Below, one piece after another: positions 49,179 to 58,920 of a stretch of DNA of 64,000 bases. Origin of the DNA: Salvator merianae (Eukaryota > Chordata > Lepidosauria > Squamata > Teiidae). The first letter of the stretch is position 1. Each line of letters opens with the position of its first letter. The translations under genes and the position numbers were made by a program. The notes beneath the pieces were generated by a model, which saw nothing but the letters and a program-made list of their open reading frames with translations, was not told the DNA's origin and made no database searches. The DNA lies in NCBI GenBank assembly GCA_003586115.2, contig QVOM02000042.1, positions 72,647,447 to 72,711,446 on the forward strand, written 5' to 3'.

Positions 49179-49282
49179 GAGGTAAATTTTTAGGCCCCAT
49201 CGTGCAGACGTCTGCACGATGGGGCCTATTCCACTGTAGAATGGGCTAATTAGCCCATTCTACGGTGGAAAGTGCAAACAGG
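49179..49282. mobile_element. String-of-hairpins element, copy 3, right end
   Basis: It holds two adjacent large palindromes. 49192-49227 is a perfect 36-base palindrome centred on GAC/GTC. 49231-49268 is a 38-base palindrome with one mismatched pair, centred on CTAATTAG. The element ends AAAGTGCAAACAGG, the inverse of the left-end GGCCTGTTCACACTT type. AGCAAGG follows and resembles the AGCAAAG before the left end, a possible target duplication. Confidence 0.75.
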
Positions 49283-49343
49283 AGCAAGGACAACTTGAAA
49301 TTATCTAAGTGGAAACGAAGTACACTGAACCGGATAAGAATAT

Positions 49344-49477
49344 GGCTGCGTTCAGATGTCAGTTATTTATTCCACTTTAGATATTCTGGAATAAACCATA
49401 GATATTCCAGAATATCTATGCTTTATTCCAGAATGTCCAAATATAATGGAATAAGTAACCAATGTCTGGATGCAACC
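49344..49477. mobile_element. Palindromic MITE, family A, best-preserved copy
   Basis: The left arm reads GGCTGCGTTCAGATGTCAGT then TATTTATTCCACTTTAG. The right arm reads ATAATGGAATAAGTAACCAA then TGTCTGGATGCAACC. The centre is a nested ATATTCTGGAATAAA/ATTCCAGAATATC set. It is about 134 bp, lies 60 bp from the previous element and has no coding capacity. Confidence 0.85.
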
Positions 49478-49683
49478 TAAGCAAATCCAGGTGAATTCTA
49501 ACGGATTGCTTTCAATGAGATAGTTGCATAATATTGAATCATGAGCATATATAAAGAAATCAGATAGTAATGGTATGGAAGAAGAATATTGCTATAAATA
49601 TCTGTTTGGTTGCAGCCCAGTAAAAATGAGATAATATCTATTTGATAATTGATAAACCTTATACAAATTTATGTAGTTGCAAC

Positions 49684-50244
49684 TAGGGGTGTGCACGAAG
49701 TTTTGTAGCACTGAAACTTCGTTCGAATTTCGTGATTTCGTTCCCTTTGCATCAAATGCGAAGGGCAGCAGAAATCTTTGGGACCTTCACAATTTGCTGC
49801 TGTCTCATCCCCTAGGCTGTCAGCGCGCGCGCTGACAGACTAGGGTGAATTAGGCAGCGCGCAGCCATCGGAAAGGAAGAAAAATCAACGCGAAGGAAAG
49901 ACCTTCGCTGCGAAGGTCTTTCCTTCGCGTTGATTTTTCTTTCTTTCCGATGGCTGTCTCATTCCCCTAGGCTGTCAGCGCGCGTGCTGACAGCCTAGGG
50001 GGTATTATACAGCCAACGCAAGAGGAGAAAAATCATCAACGCGAAGGGGAGACCTTCGCAGCGAAGGTCTTTCCTTCGCGTTGATTTTTCTACGTTTCCC
50101 GATCAGTACGGTTGCTGCGAAGATTTTCGCATCGAAAACGAAAGGCGCCCTTTTCGCGCCTCTTGTTTTCGTGCGAAAACAAAACTCCGTTGCTTCGCAG
50201 CGCTGCGAAGCGAAGAGGGGAAAGTGCCTTCGTGCACACCCCTA
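49684..50244. mobile_element. Non-autonomous hAT-type element made of nested palindromes
   Basis: Terminal inverted repeats TAGGGGTGTGCACG and CGTGCACACCCCTA are flanked by an exact 8-base duplication GTTGCAAC (49676-49683 and 50245-50252), the hallmark of hAT transposition. Inside are consecutive large palindromes. The most striking is 49862-49956: 46-base arms with one mismatch around a 3-base loop. Others are CTAGGCTGTCAGCGCGC-type palindromes near 49812 and 49967, an imperfect stem near 50028-50091, and a perfect 20-mer GCTTCGCAGCGCTGCGAAGC (50192-50211). There is no transposase. It is very rich in CpG compared with the host intron. Confidence 0.9.
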
Positions 50245-50429
50245 GTTGCAACAGATGCAACAGAGGAATTCTGCACCAAGTTGTAGGACACGCTGGATGC
50301 AATATCAAAAATGGACATTTTACTAATAATTAATAATTGAAATGCTGATTTCAAGTATTAAAAAAAGAAGTGAAAAAATGGAGACACCTGGAGTTGTAAG
50401 ATTTGGACTGTGTATAAACAATAACATTT

Positions 50430-50475
50430 ATAAATATATCTATATCTATATAATATATCTATATAAATATAGATG
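50430..50475 (+). repeat. TATC/TATA-rich simple sequence
   Basis: Short units of TATCTATA and ATATATC recur irregularly. It is a low-complexity AT tract. Confidence 0.8.
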
Positions 50476-51774
50476 CTGTACGTGGATACTATGGGACAGA
50501 TTATGGGGAATGCAGGAAAAAGCCTGTGTCACCCAGTTTTTAAAATAAGAGCCTAAAAGATTCCTACCTTGCTTTTCTTTCTTGTCATTGCCTTCCACGT
50601 TTGTTCCCATTGGTGGCCCGTTTTACCAGGGGCCTGATTGGTTGGAAGCTATGAGCCTCCATATTGGCTACAGAAGCCTCTGTATCCTATTGGCCCTCAA
50701 GCACCTGGTGACTCGTGTGGCATGCCTGGTCTCAGGGTGGGTGCCTTCCCTCCCACCAGCTTGTCAGCACCTCTCTGTATTAATGATTGACCAAATTTCC
50801 TTCACTTTGTTACCCCCTCCCTCTGCTTTCCTGATAGAACAGTTGCTAAGCCAGTTTTTCTTAGCACCTTACCAATCCCCCACTCCTGTCACCATATCCG
50901 TGCCTCTGAGCAGTTTTTCAGCGCAAAGAACAGGGGGAGAATTTTCTTAAGCTTTCTGCTGGCGTGCTACAGAACTCTGTGCCTTCCCACATAATTTTTC
51001 TGAATGAAGAATCCCTCGTTACAAACTGTGGTAGCTGCAGCCCCAGGGAATTTTCTTCCCTGATTGGTTGGCGATCTGTAGCAGCCCTTTCCATTGGCTA
51101 TGCCCTACCTGGCCAAAGCAGTGACTCGTCCTGAGAAATTAATTCCTGTCTGTGGAAAGGGTGGATAATCAGAGGCTTGGAGACAGGGTAAGTGGTATTT
51201 TTTAATTTCCAGTCTGTCTCTTGAGTCTCAGATTCACCCTGGGGGTGTCCCTAAACACATGTCTAATTGCACCCTTATTTCTAAGACTTTGGCACTGAGA
51301 ATTCCTTGCACAGAAGATTCTTCTAGGCAATGCCTGGAACTTTATTGCAAAATTTCTATATGATGCTGCATCTCCTCTTAAAACGACAACGTGCTCCTTA
51401 AACATTTTGCTTCGACAGCTTATCCTTTGTTTTACTCTGAAACGAAACTTAAGTATCTGCAATTTGCTCATGTTCATCCTCCATTAGTTTTCTCTCTTTG
51501 TCCTTTTTTGTCTTAAGTTGCTGCCAGACACATTAAATATGCTGGCAGGTTGTCAACGTTATAGCCCCACTGCCATGTTGGGTTTGTTGTTGGTCTATTG
51601 TCCGCTTAATCCAAAGTAAAGCTAGTGCTGGAGATCCAGCACTAGTTTTCTTAGCTGGAATGCTTTTGACTTACGAGATATCTGGAAAAAAGCCCTGCTA
51701 GCAACTTCCAGGAGCTTGCTGCACAAAAAGAGGAAAAAAATAAAGGGGATGGGCACATGGTAAGCACTCAGAAG

Positions 51775-51967
51775 CAGCGGTGGCTCGTCACTTTAAAAAT
51801 GGGTGTTCGCATGTCGCTGGAAGGGGTGATCGCTGGCTGCAGGATCTCTGCTTTGCTGCAGCAGGCCACTGCAAGACACACCCAGGGAGTGGCATGTTTT
51901 CTCCGCCAGCGATCTCCCCTTCCAGCAACATGCGAACACCCGTTCTTCAAGCGATGAGCCATTGCTG
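51775..51967. mobile_element. Fold-back element with 62-bp inverted arms
   Basis: The arm 51775-51836 is inverted at 51906-51967, at roughly 80-85% identity by eye, and shares GGGTGTTCGCATG and GCTGGAAGGGG. The 69-base spacer contains CTGCTTTGCTGCAGCAG. It resembles a MITE, but I see no clear target duplication. Confidence 0.65.
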
Positions 51968-54695
51968 CCCAGAAGTTGTTAGCAATATTATGTTGAAGGA
52001 CCTCGCCAGATGTCCTGGTAAGGGAATCCATGCTTGGGGGAGCCCCTCACATGTCTTGTAGGCTATGTTGAGGGGCACTGCTGGCTTTCCATTAATATCC
52101 TGTGTTTTCCTTTGCCATCTGGAAGCATCCTTACCTACATTTAGGTACCAAGCCTTACTAGTCAAAGAATATTTTTTTCTTTTTTCTTTTGTTACCTCAA
52201 GACATTCCAGATGCATACAGTATAGTTAGTATTCTATAAACTTTTTAGTAGCGCAACCTGATAATTTCTTTAACTGAAGTGCAGCCTCCCCCCACTGGAT
52301 GTCTTCTGATACCCTGTGGTTGTGGTCAGGGTGATGGAATCTGGAAGACTTAAGGTGGGGGAAGACTCCTATAAGTGGTGTCGATACAATAATTGAAGCT
52401 GGGCAGGCATATTGTTTTTCTCATTTTTATAGGCCTTTTGGTGAGAGTCTGATAATGGGTTATGGTACTAACACTGTTGAAAATGTTGTGTGAATTGTTC
52501 TCCATCATATTTAAGGAAGTCTTGAGATCTGCCTTGAAATCATTAGCCGTGGAGTTGCCATCAAAGAAGGTCGATGTTGTGTTTTCTGCCTTTCATACAT
52601 GCTGTTAGACTATCTTGAAAAAAAAAATACTTCTGAGTTTCTTTTGCCTTTTTCTTCTTATGTCTGAGATACAGGTAAGTAGTTAATAAATGAATCCTGA
52701 ATGTGCTTCTACTGCTTCAAGGCACAGGGCACTCAAACACAAGTTCCATCTCCTAAATAAAGTGTGTGCAGCTATCTCCTTCTCCGTGCAAAGCTTTTAG
52801 TTTGTGTATTTTGAGTTTCGGCAGTATAGTTTCCCAGTGCTGCATGTTAAAACAGAATGGAAACTAGGGCTGAACTAATGTTCCCTGGGGAAGCTGGCGA
52901 ACCAGATTTAGTTGGAAATGAGAACATAGCTAAATATACCTCTCATTTCTCCATTAATGTATTTTCAAGCATGGTTATACTGTCAGTTGCTATTTGGTCA
53001 TTTGTTTCTGTTCAGTTAATCCATAAATATGTGCACATTTGTGTATGTGTGTGTTTGTGTGTACACAGACAGATAATGATCTATTAACCCTTTTTAATAT
53101 TGGAAGCTTTGTTTTGCTGGAATTCTGAAACATATGGCTATGCAATACACAGATTTTAAGTTGCACATAGTGCCAAGTTAGAAATGGGGCAACTATGGCC
53201 CTACAGCTGTTTTTGGCCCAAGGTTTGTGCCATCCCTGACACTTGTCTGTATTAATTGCATTTGATGGAAGATAAGAGTTCAAGCTGTTCGTTGAATAAG
53301 AAGCTTCCCATCCCTGTGCTGTATGATATTGGATGAAGCCAGGTTCATCCACTCCTTCTTACTTCTCTGCCTTCCTTCTGCACAACTAGAACTTCTTTTC
53401 TCTGTAAAACAATGGTTGGCTTAGCATTTGCATTTGAATCAGAGATTTTATAATAGTCTCATAGCAAGACAGCTTCAAACAGGTTGGGAAACTTGCTTCT
53501 GGAACTAACTGCTTGTTGAATGATGGTTATAAATTCAATAAATGTGAAGTAAAGTTTGCTTTTAAACCAAGTTCTATGAATGTAAAATTTATATATGAGA
53601 AAAGAAAGATTATCTCTTCTCAGTTACATCTGTTGCTGCTCCAGGAAGAGGCTGAGCGTGGAAGAGACCTGTGCATTGTTTAAGCTTGTGGAAGAGATCA
53701 GCATTGTTCTGAATGGTGCAAGCAAAACCAGCCACAATGTTTTTAATAAACAAAATTTGGTTAAAGACTTTTTACAACAGTCATGTACGGAAGAAGTATA
53801 AATGGAAGAAAGAGGATTAATTTTTTAGTTATTCAATGTGATTTCTTTTGGTCAAAATTGGCTGAGTATATGTTTTGCTCTACTGTATTTCTGATTCCAA
53901 TGATCAGTCTTAAGGATACTGCTGTTACGGATGTTTTTCCCTAGTGAGAATGAATAATACCAAATGGGTGTATACTCTGTTGGTGTTGGTGAGTCTTCAG
54001 GATGGCTGACCCATAAGGCAAAAGGGGCAGCACCCAATAACTCAGTGCTGTAATCCGCTCTCCGTTTCTTCTTTATTCATGCTTCAATTCAGGGTTGACT
54101 AATGTATGTATAATCCACTATATTCAGTGGAGTCCATTTTTGTGTGGGTTAGCACAGAATTTTAGCCTTAACAGTATCTTTCTTATCATTAGCCCTGCCT
54201 GTTTTAATCTCTGGAACCGTTTCATTTTGGCTGCCTTGCCAAATGCTGAACCAGCTGCAAACCATTACATGTGCTTGGAAGGTTCATAAAACCAGAACTT
54301 AAGGAAGATTTGGGAAAGGTTTTTTAAATCAAGAGTTTTTCATAAATATCAAGGTCATGAATGAACATAAACAATTTGATGATGTCCTGTACTCAAAATT
54401 AGCAATTGCTTCTTCTTGACCTTCTTCATATGTGATTTATGCAGTTAAATAAGGAGTTCTAAATTTGGGAATTTTGCATGCATACGGTGGCTGAATTATT
54501 AGAAAAGACAAGCTTACTGCCATGTGTCAGACATTTTGATTCTAAGTATTTGTGCTAGAAACAGAGTGTTTTGCATGTTCCAAACTTGAAACAAAAATGC
54601 TTTTCAGAACAAGGTTTGTTTTGAGTTTGGAACAAAACCAGTTTTTTGGTTTTTTTTTAATGAGAATGTTTCAGGTTATGACAAAAAAGTTCCTT

Positions 54696-54940
54696 ATTTG
54701 TAGTAGTTTTTGGGTTGTTGTGCCATGGTCCATAGTTCTTCTGAGAACCTAAGTTTTCAGATATAACTACAATATCCATCTTCAGAGGATTTGACTTCTG
54801 GAAGAGTCAAAAACAACTGAAGTCAACAACTCTTCCAGATGTCAAATCCTCTGAAGATGGATATTGTAGCTATATCCGAAAACTTAGGTTCTCAGAAGAA
54901 CTATGGAACACGGCACGACAACTCAAAAACTGCTACAAAT
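54696..54940. mobile_element. Inverted-repeat element with a hammerhead-like core in both arms
   Basis: Arms 54696-54806 and 54830-54940 (111 bases each) are inverted copies at roughly 90% identity, separated by a 23-base spacer. On the + strand the right arm carries CTGAAGA (54851-54857), a 6-bp stem GGATAT/ATATCC with a 7-base loop, GAAA (54878-54881) and a flanking CCT/AGG pairing next to CTT. This order is that of a hammerhead ribozyme with a minimal stem III. The left arm carries the same on the minus strand. CCGGCCGTGAAAGCC follows at about 54951. Penelope-like elements are known to carry hammerhead motifs in their terminal repeats; assigning this copy to them is inference. Confidence 0.6.
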
Positions 54941-55484
54941 GAGATTGAAACCGGCCGTGAAAGCCTACATTCTACTGAAAAAGGTCCTTTTGTTTATGGG
55001 GTCTTGCACTGCATTTTAGGGTCATCTCTACCAAACAGCTGCTGGTGCCCCCCTTCTTGCCGCAATTTTGATTGCTGCAGAAGTGGGGGAAGTCTGGTTG
55101 GGGCAACAGGATTGCAGTAGAAAAAGGAGAAAGAAAACTTGCTAATCATCACCTGCTTGGCTGGGTGAAGCAACAGGTGTAGGAGTTTCCCACCTGTGTG
55201 GCCATGTTCCTGCTGCCCCATTGAGAGAGAGTTGATTGGGGAGGTTTTACATTTGTTCCCTGCCCTCCAAACCCTTTATTGCTCCCTAGGAGCAAAATAT
55301 TGGAAATGTTCCTTGATGTTCTTGTCTAAACATCTGGATCTTCTGATAAAAATAATTTGAATATTTTGGGGCTTTCTGAGTTTTTTTTTCTGTGTTAAAA
55401 CAAAGCTTAAAAAGTGTTTTGTGCACATCAAGGGATGCTGCATTATAGTCCGCAAGGAACAACTGGCCTCTTATGCAGCATCGT

Positions 55485-55640
55485 TTAATTGATATTGATA
55501 GTCTTTATTTGTTTAGTCCAAAGACTGTATCTAAATATAAGAAACAACATAATAAAAAGCAACAAAATTAAAACATACAATAAAAATTCAAATTACAAGA
55601 AGTGGATCTACTAAGATAGTAAAGTTGTGCAGTATATTTA
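55485..55640. mobile_element. Possible LINE-end remnant
   Basis: GATAGTCTTTATTTGTTTAG followed by AATAAAAAGCAACAAAATTA and AAAACATACAATAAAAATTC resembles an A-rich antisense end found in reptile repeats. A similar A-rich run is at 42585-42650. Weak evidence. Confidence 0.3.
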
Positions 55641-56770
55641 TAAAAATATTATGACAGCTCATCCCCAGTGCATTCAATGCCAGTTTGAGTGTTCTGTTCT
55701 TTGCATGCAGGCCTTCAGTATGAATAAAGCTACTCTCGCAGTGGCATATTACTTCATATCGTGTAGAAGCATCAAGGCATATGTAAAGTTTTGTGATTCT
55801 TGAATATAAATAACAATAAAAAAAAAAAATCAGCCATGCCTTCTAGGCTCAGATAGAGTTTAGGTGGTGCTTGATGTAATATAATGTAACAAATGGAATT
55901 AAAATCAGGAAAACCCATAGGCCTGCTGGGCAGTCAGTAGGTGTCTCCTGTGAGCTATGATGGATGCAGTATAGTGTTCAGAAAAGGGACTGAAGAGGAA
56001 GTTGCTTTTCTATGCAGTTTTATGCAGCTGGAAGTTTCCAAAGCCATACAGTACATTAACCAAAATGCATTTGGCTTTCAAAGTCTGCACTTTTCATAAT
56101 TTTATGGAGCAGTTATGAATGCAGTTATAGGAAAAAAGCCTGAAATGCCTTACTTCTCTTCTGAAAAACTCCAGCTGTGAGAATTATTTTCCTTCATTTT
56201 GTTTTTACTGCCTTCACAATGCCTCTGTGTTGGGCAGGTTGAGAGGTAGTAACTGGCCCAAAATCACTGGGAAATACTTGCCAATGTCTGTATGTAAAGA
56301 CAAAATATAATAAAATACATTATGTTTTGGAAAGTGCACCCCAAATCCTTTAAAAATACAGATGGCATTTTAAAATGAGTTTTACTAAGGGGTACAGAAA
56401 ATGAATTAATAATAGGAAAAAGGTACGTGAAAAATGGAATTGAGGCTGCTTCTTCTCTTACCTCTCTGGGGTGCTTCTGTGGGTTGAAGAAGGTGCTTGC
56501 TGCCACCCTATCTCCATTTTTGGTGACTGCATGTGCCTAAAAACAATTGGACCAGCCCCTTTTCTGGTGTAAGCATTGGTAGAGGTGTTTCCTTTGCAGG
56601 GCAGTTTCTCCCACCTGGATAGAGGAGGTGGCATTCCACATTCCGTCTTCCTAGGACTTCCATCCTCCTGTTGTTGGGCATGTTTGGCCATCTCCCGTTG
56701 ATCTCATCTAACTCTGCCTTGAATAGGACATCCCTAGCGTGGCTGGCTTCATAGGGGTATTGAGAAAACA

Positions 56771-56964
56771 TTTTGTTGTTGTTGAGTTCCACTGAGTCAT
56801 GGTCAACTCCTGGTTGACTGCCTGGACACCTCCATGGGCACCTCTGTGCAGTTTTCTTGGCAGAGATATAGAAGTAGTTTGCCATTTCCTACTTTTGGGA
56901 GAGGTTGTGGATCAAACCAGTGGCTCTCTGCTTTTCAGGCAGTTTGCTCTACCACTGAGCTGTA
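56771..56964 (-). mobile_element. tRNA-derived SINE with BovB-like tail, antisense
   Basis: On the minus strand the order is TACAGCTCAGTGGTAGAGCA (A box), CTGGTTTGATCCAC (B box), GGAAATGGCAAACTACTTCT, GCCAAGAAAACTGCACAGAG, TTGACCATGACTCAGTGGAA and a CAACAACAACAAAATG tail. It is the best preserved of the SINEs here and matches 39270-39461 in layout. Confidence 0.85.
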
Positions 56965-57259
56965 GGCACTCCCAGCGAGAAAATATCCCTCATTTCAGTT
57001 CAGTGGCTCAACCCATTTCATGCACAGAGATCTGGAACCAAAGGCAGCTCTGCTGAGGAGGACTGACTCCAAAGCAGTCCACATATGCTTCTGTTTATAG
57101 GGGAAGGGATGCCAAGAGGATTGTGTACTGCATTTTAAATAGTGTGTCATATATGCGTAGAGAGATAAAATGTGCTTTAATACTGTCCATGGTATTCATG
57201 CCAACACATGCTCAATCCAGCCTCAGAACCTGCAGAAGTGTGTGCTAGTGAATATCTCA

Positions 57260-57282
57260 GCCCCCCCCCCCCAAAAGGGGGG
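57260..57282 (+). repeat. C-run, A-run, G-run homopolymer cluster
   Basis: A run of twelve C, four A and seven G. It could form a hairpin and is a likely place for sequencing length errors. It lies just before the left arm of the 99-bp inverted repeat. Confidence 0.9.
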
Positions 57283-57291
57283 GAAGAGGCA

Positions 57292-57390
57292 GGGGTGAGG
57301 AGAGTGGAGACAGAGGGAGGTGGCCATACCATCCCTTGGGAAGCCAAAATATGATTGACAGACATGCACACCATCACAGAGGGTAGAGGG
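57292..57390 (+). repeat. 99-bp inverted repeat, left arm
   Basis: It matches the reverse complement of 58206-58304 with three differences that I count (about 97%). It includes GGTGGCCATACCATCCCTTG and ends GAGGGTAGAGGG. No known terminal repeat is recognised. Confidence 0.9.
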
Positions 57391-58205
57391 AGAGGAAGGA
57401 TGGGAGGGGTGTAGGGAAAAATGAACTGAGGATTGGGAAACTGATCAAGAAAGGTGAACGGAATAAGAACTACATTAAATGGGTATGATCAAGCCAATAA
57501 CGGGTTGTGTTCCTGTTATGCCCTAAAACTGATTAATATGTTGTGGTCTGACCAGAGCCTTATTTTGCATGTTTCAGTAAAATATCAGAAAGGGAATGGA
57601 ACTCAACATCTGGATGATGCACACCTCTGCCTTGTTTACAATAATTCCCTTGATTTCCAGATTAAGTGATATGAAGCAAAGAAATGTATTCATTCCCATT
57701 ATGCTTTCTGTATTGGCTTCTGGTCTCATTGTCTCTGGTTTTCCTAAGCAAGAGTGATGGCTGTGTAGGAGGCAAGTGGGGAGACGAGCAGGTACTTTTA
57801 TAGTGACTATAAAAGCTATAGTTCCAAAGTGATGCTGCTGCTAGCAATCCTCCGTGCTGGGATGAGCACTCGCTTTGGAACCACATCTTCTAGGTGCTGG
57901 CACACTGTTTTTGCAAATGGACTGGAAGTGTTTCTGCAGTGATCTGATAGTAAGTTCTGAGAACTTGCAGCTTCACTAGAAATGTAGGTATGTATGAGGA
58001 CTGGCTGCAGCAATAAGGGTGTGAGAGAGGGTGACAAAATCAAAAGTGGGTAAGAAAAAAACCACACTTTTTTGCTTTCCCCTAGCTGTTAAAGACGGAT
58101 GCTTTCTCTTTTGTATTTTGTGGATGAGCTTTTGTGCTCATGTGTGTAGATCTTGACCTTTTAACTTACAGTGGGAAACTGTATCAGAGCAACATGAAGC
58201 CAAGA

Positions 58206-58304
58206 CCCTCTACCCTCTGTGATGGTGTGCAGGTCTGTCAATCGTATTTTGGCTTCCCAAGGGATGGTATGGCCACCTACCTCTGTCTCCACTCTCCTCA
58301 CCCC
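58206..58304 (-). repeat. 99-bp inverted repeat, right arm
   Basis: Mirror of 57292-57390 with an 815-base interval between the arms. The flanks outside the arms do not match each other, and the interval has no recognised transposon coding sequence. Confidence 0.9.
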
Positions 58305-58839
58305 CGCTGTTCAGTGCCACTGAGTCGGTCCTGGTATCAGAAGACTCCATAGCTAAGTGATTTCTATCTTGACCTGTTCTGATTAATTTTTCTCCTAGGT
58401 TTCGTTTTTCTGCTTTCTTCACTCTTTGTTAGCTCTATCAGTTTGGCGGAAAATGTCAAAAAAAAGATACACCCTTTCGTTTTGCTTACTCCTGGATATG
58501 GTAGCTGCTTCTTTCCATCCTGACTTGTTCAGCATGAAAAAGCCACAAAGCAGCCTCCCCTGTAGGCCCTTTCTTATTGCCCTGGCACCAAATGTCCAAA
58601 TTCCTGTGTCATCACTTTAAATAATGTATATATAGAGAGATGGAGGTGGTAGTGATAATGATAGCGATAGTGATACTGCGGAACACACTGGTAGAAAAAG
58701 AGGAACAGGGCTTTTTTTTGGCGGTCTACATAACCCTAAGCACTGGCTAGTTTAATGTCTTAATGTTGTCCAGCTAAGGCAAAAGGGTTGCATTTTAATT
58801 ACGTTTTATATTGCTTATTGATTTTATTTGTGTCTTTAT

Positions 58840-58920
58840 TCAGCGTTGTGACCTGCCCTGGGACTTTTGAGAGAAGGGCAGGATAGAAATGTTTAGAAAT
58901 TCAATTCAATAAATAAATAA
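58840..58920 (+). mobile_element. LINE 3' tail (L2/CR1-like)
   Basis: GTGACCTGCCCTGGGACTTTT, GGGCAGGATAGAAATG and a short AATAAATAAATAA tail match the 3' ends near 13455-13525 and 62755-62835. Confidence 0.65.
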
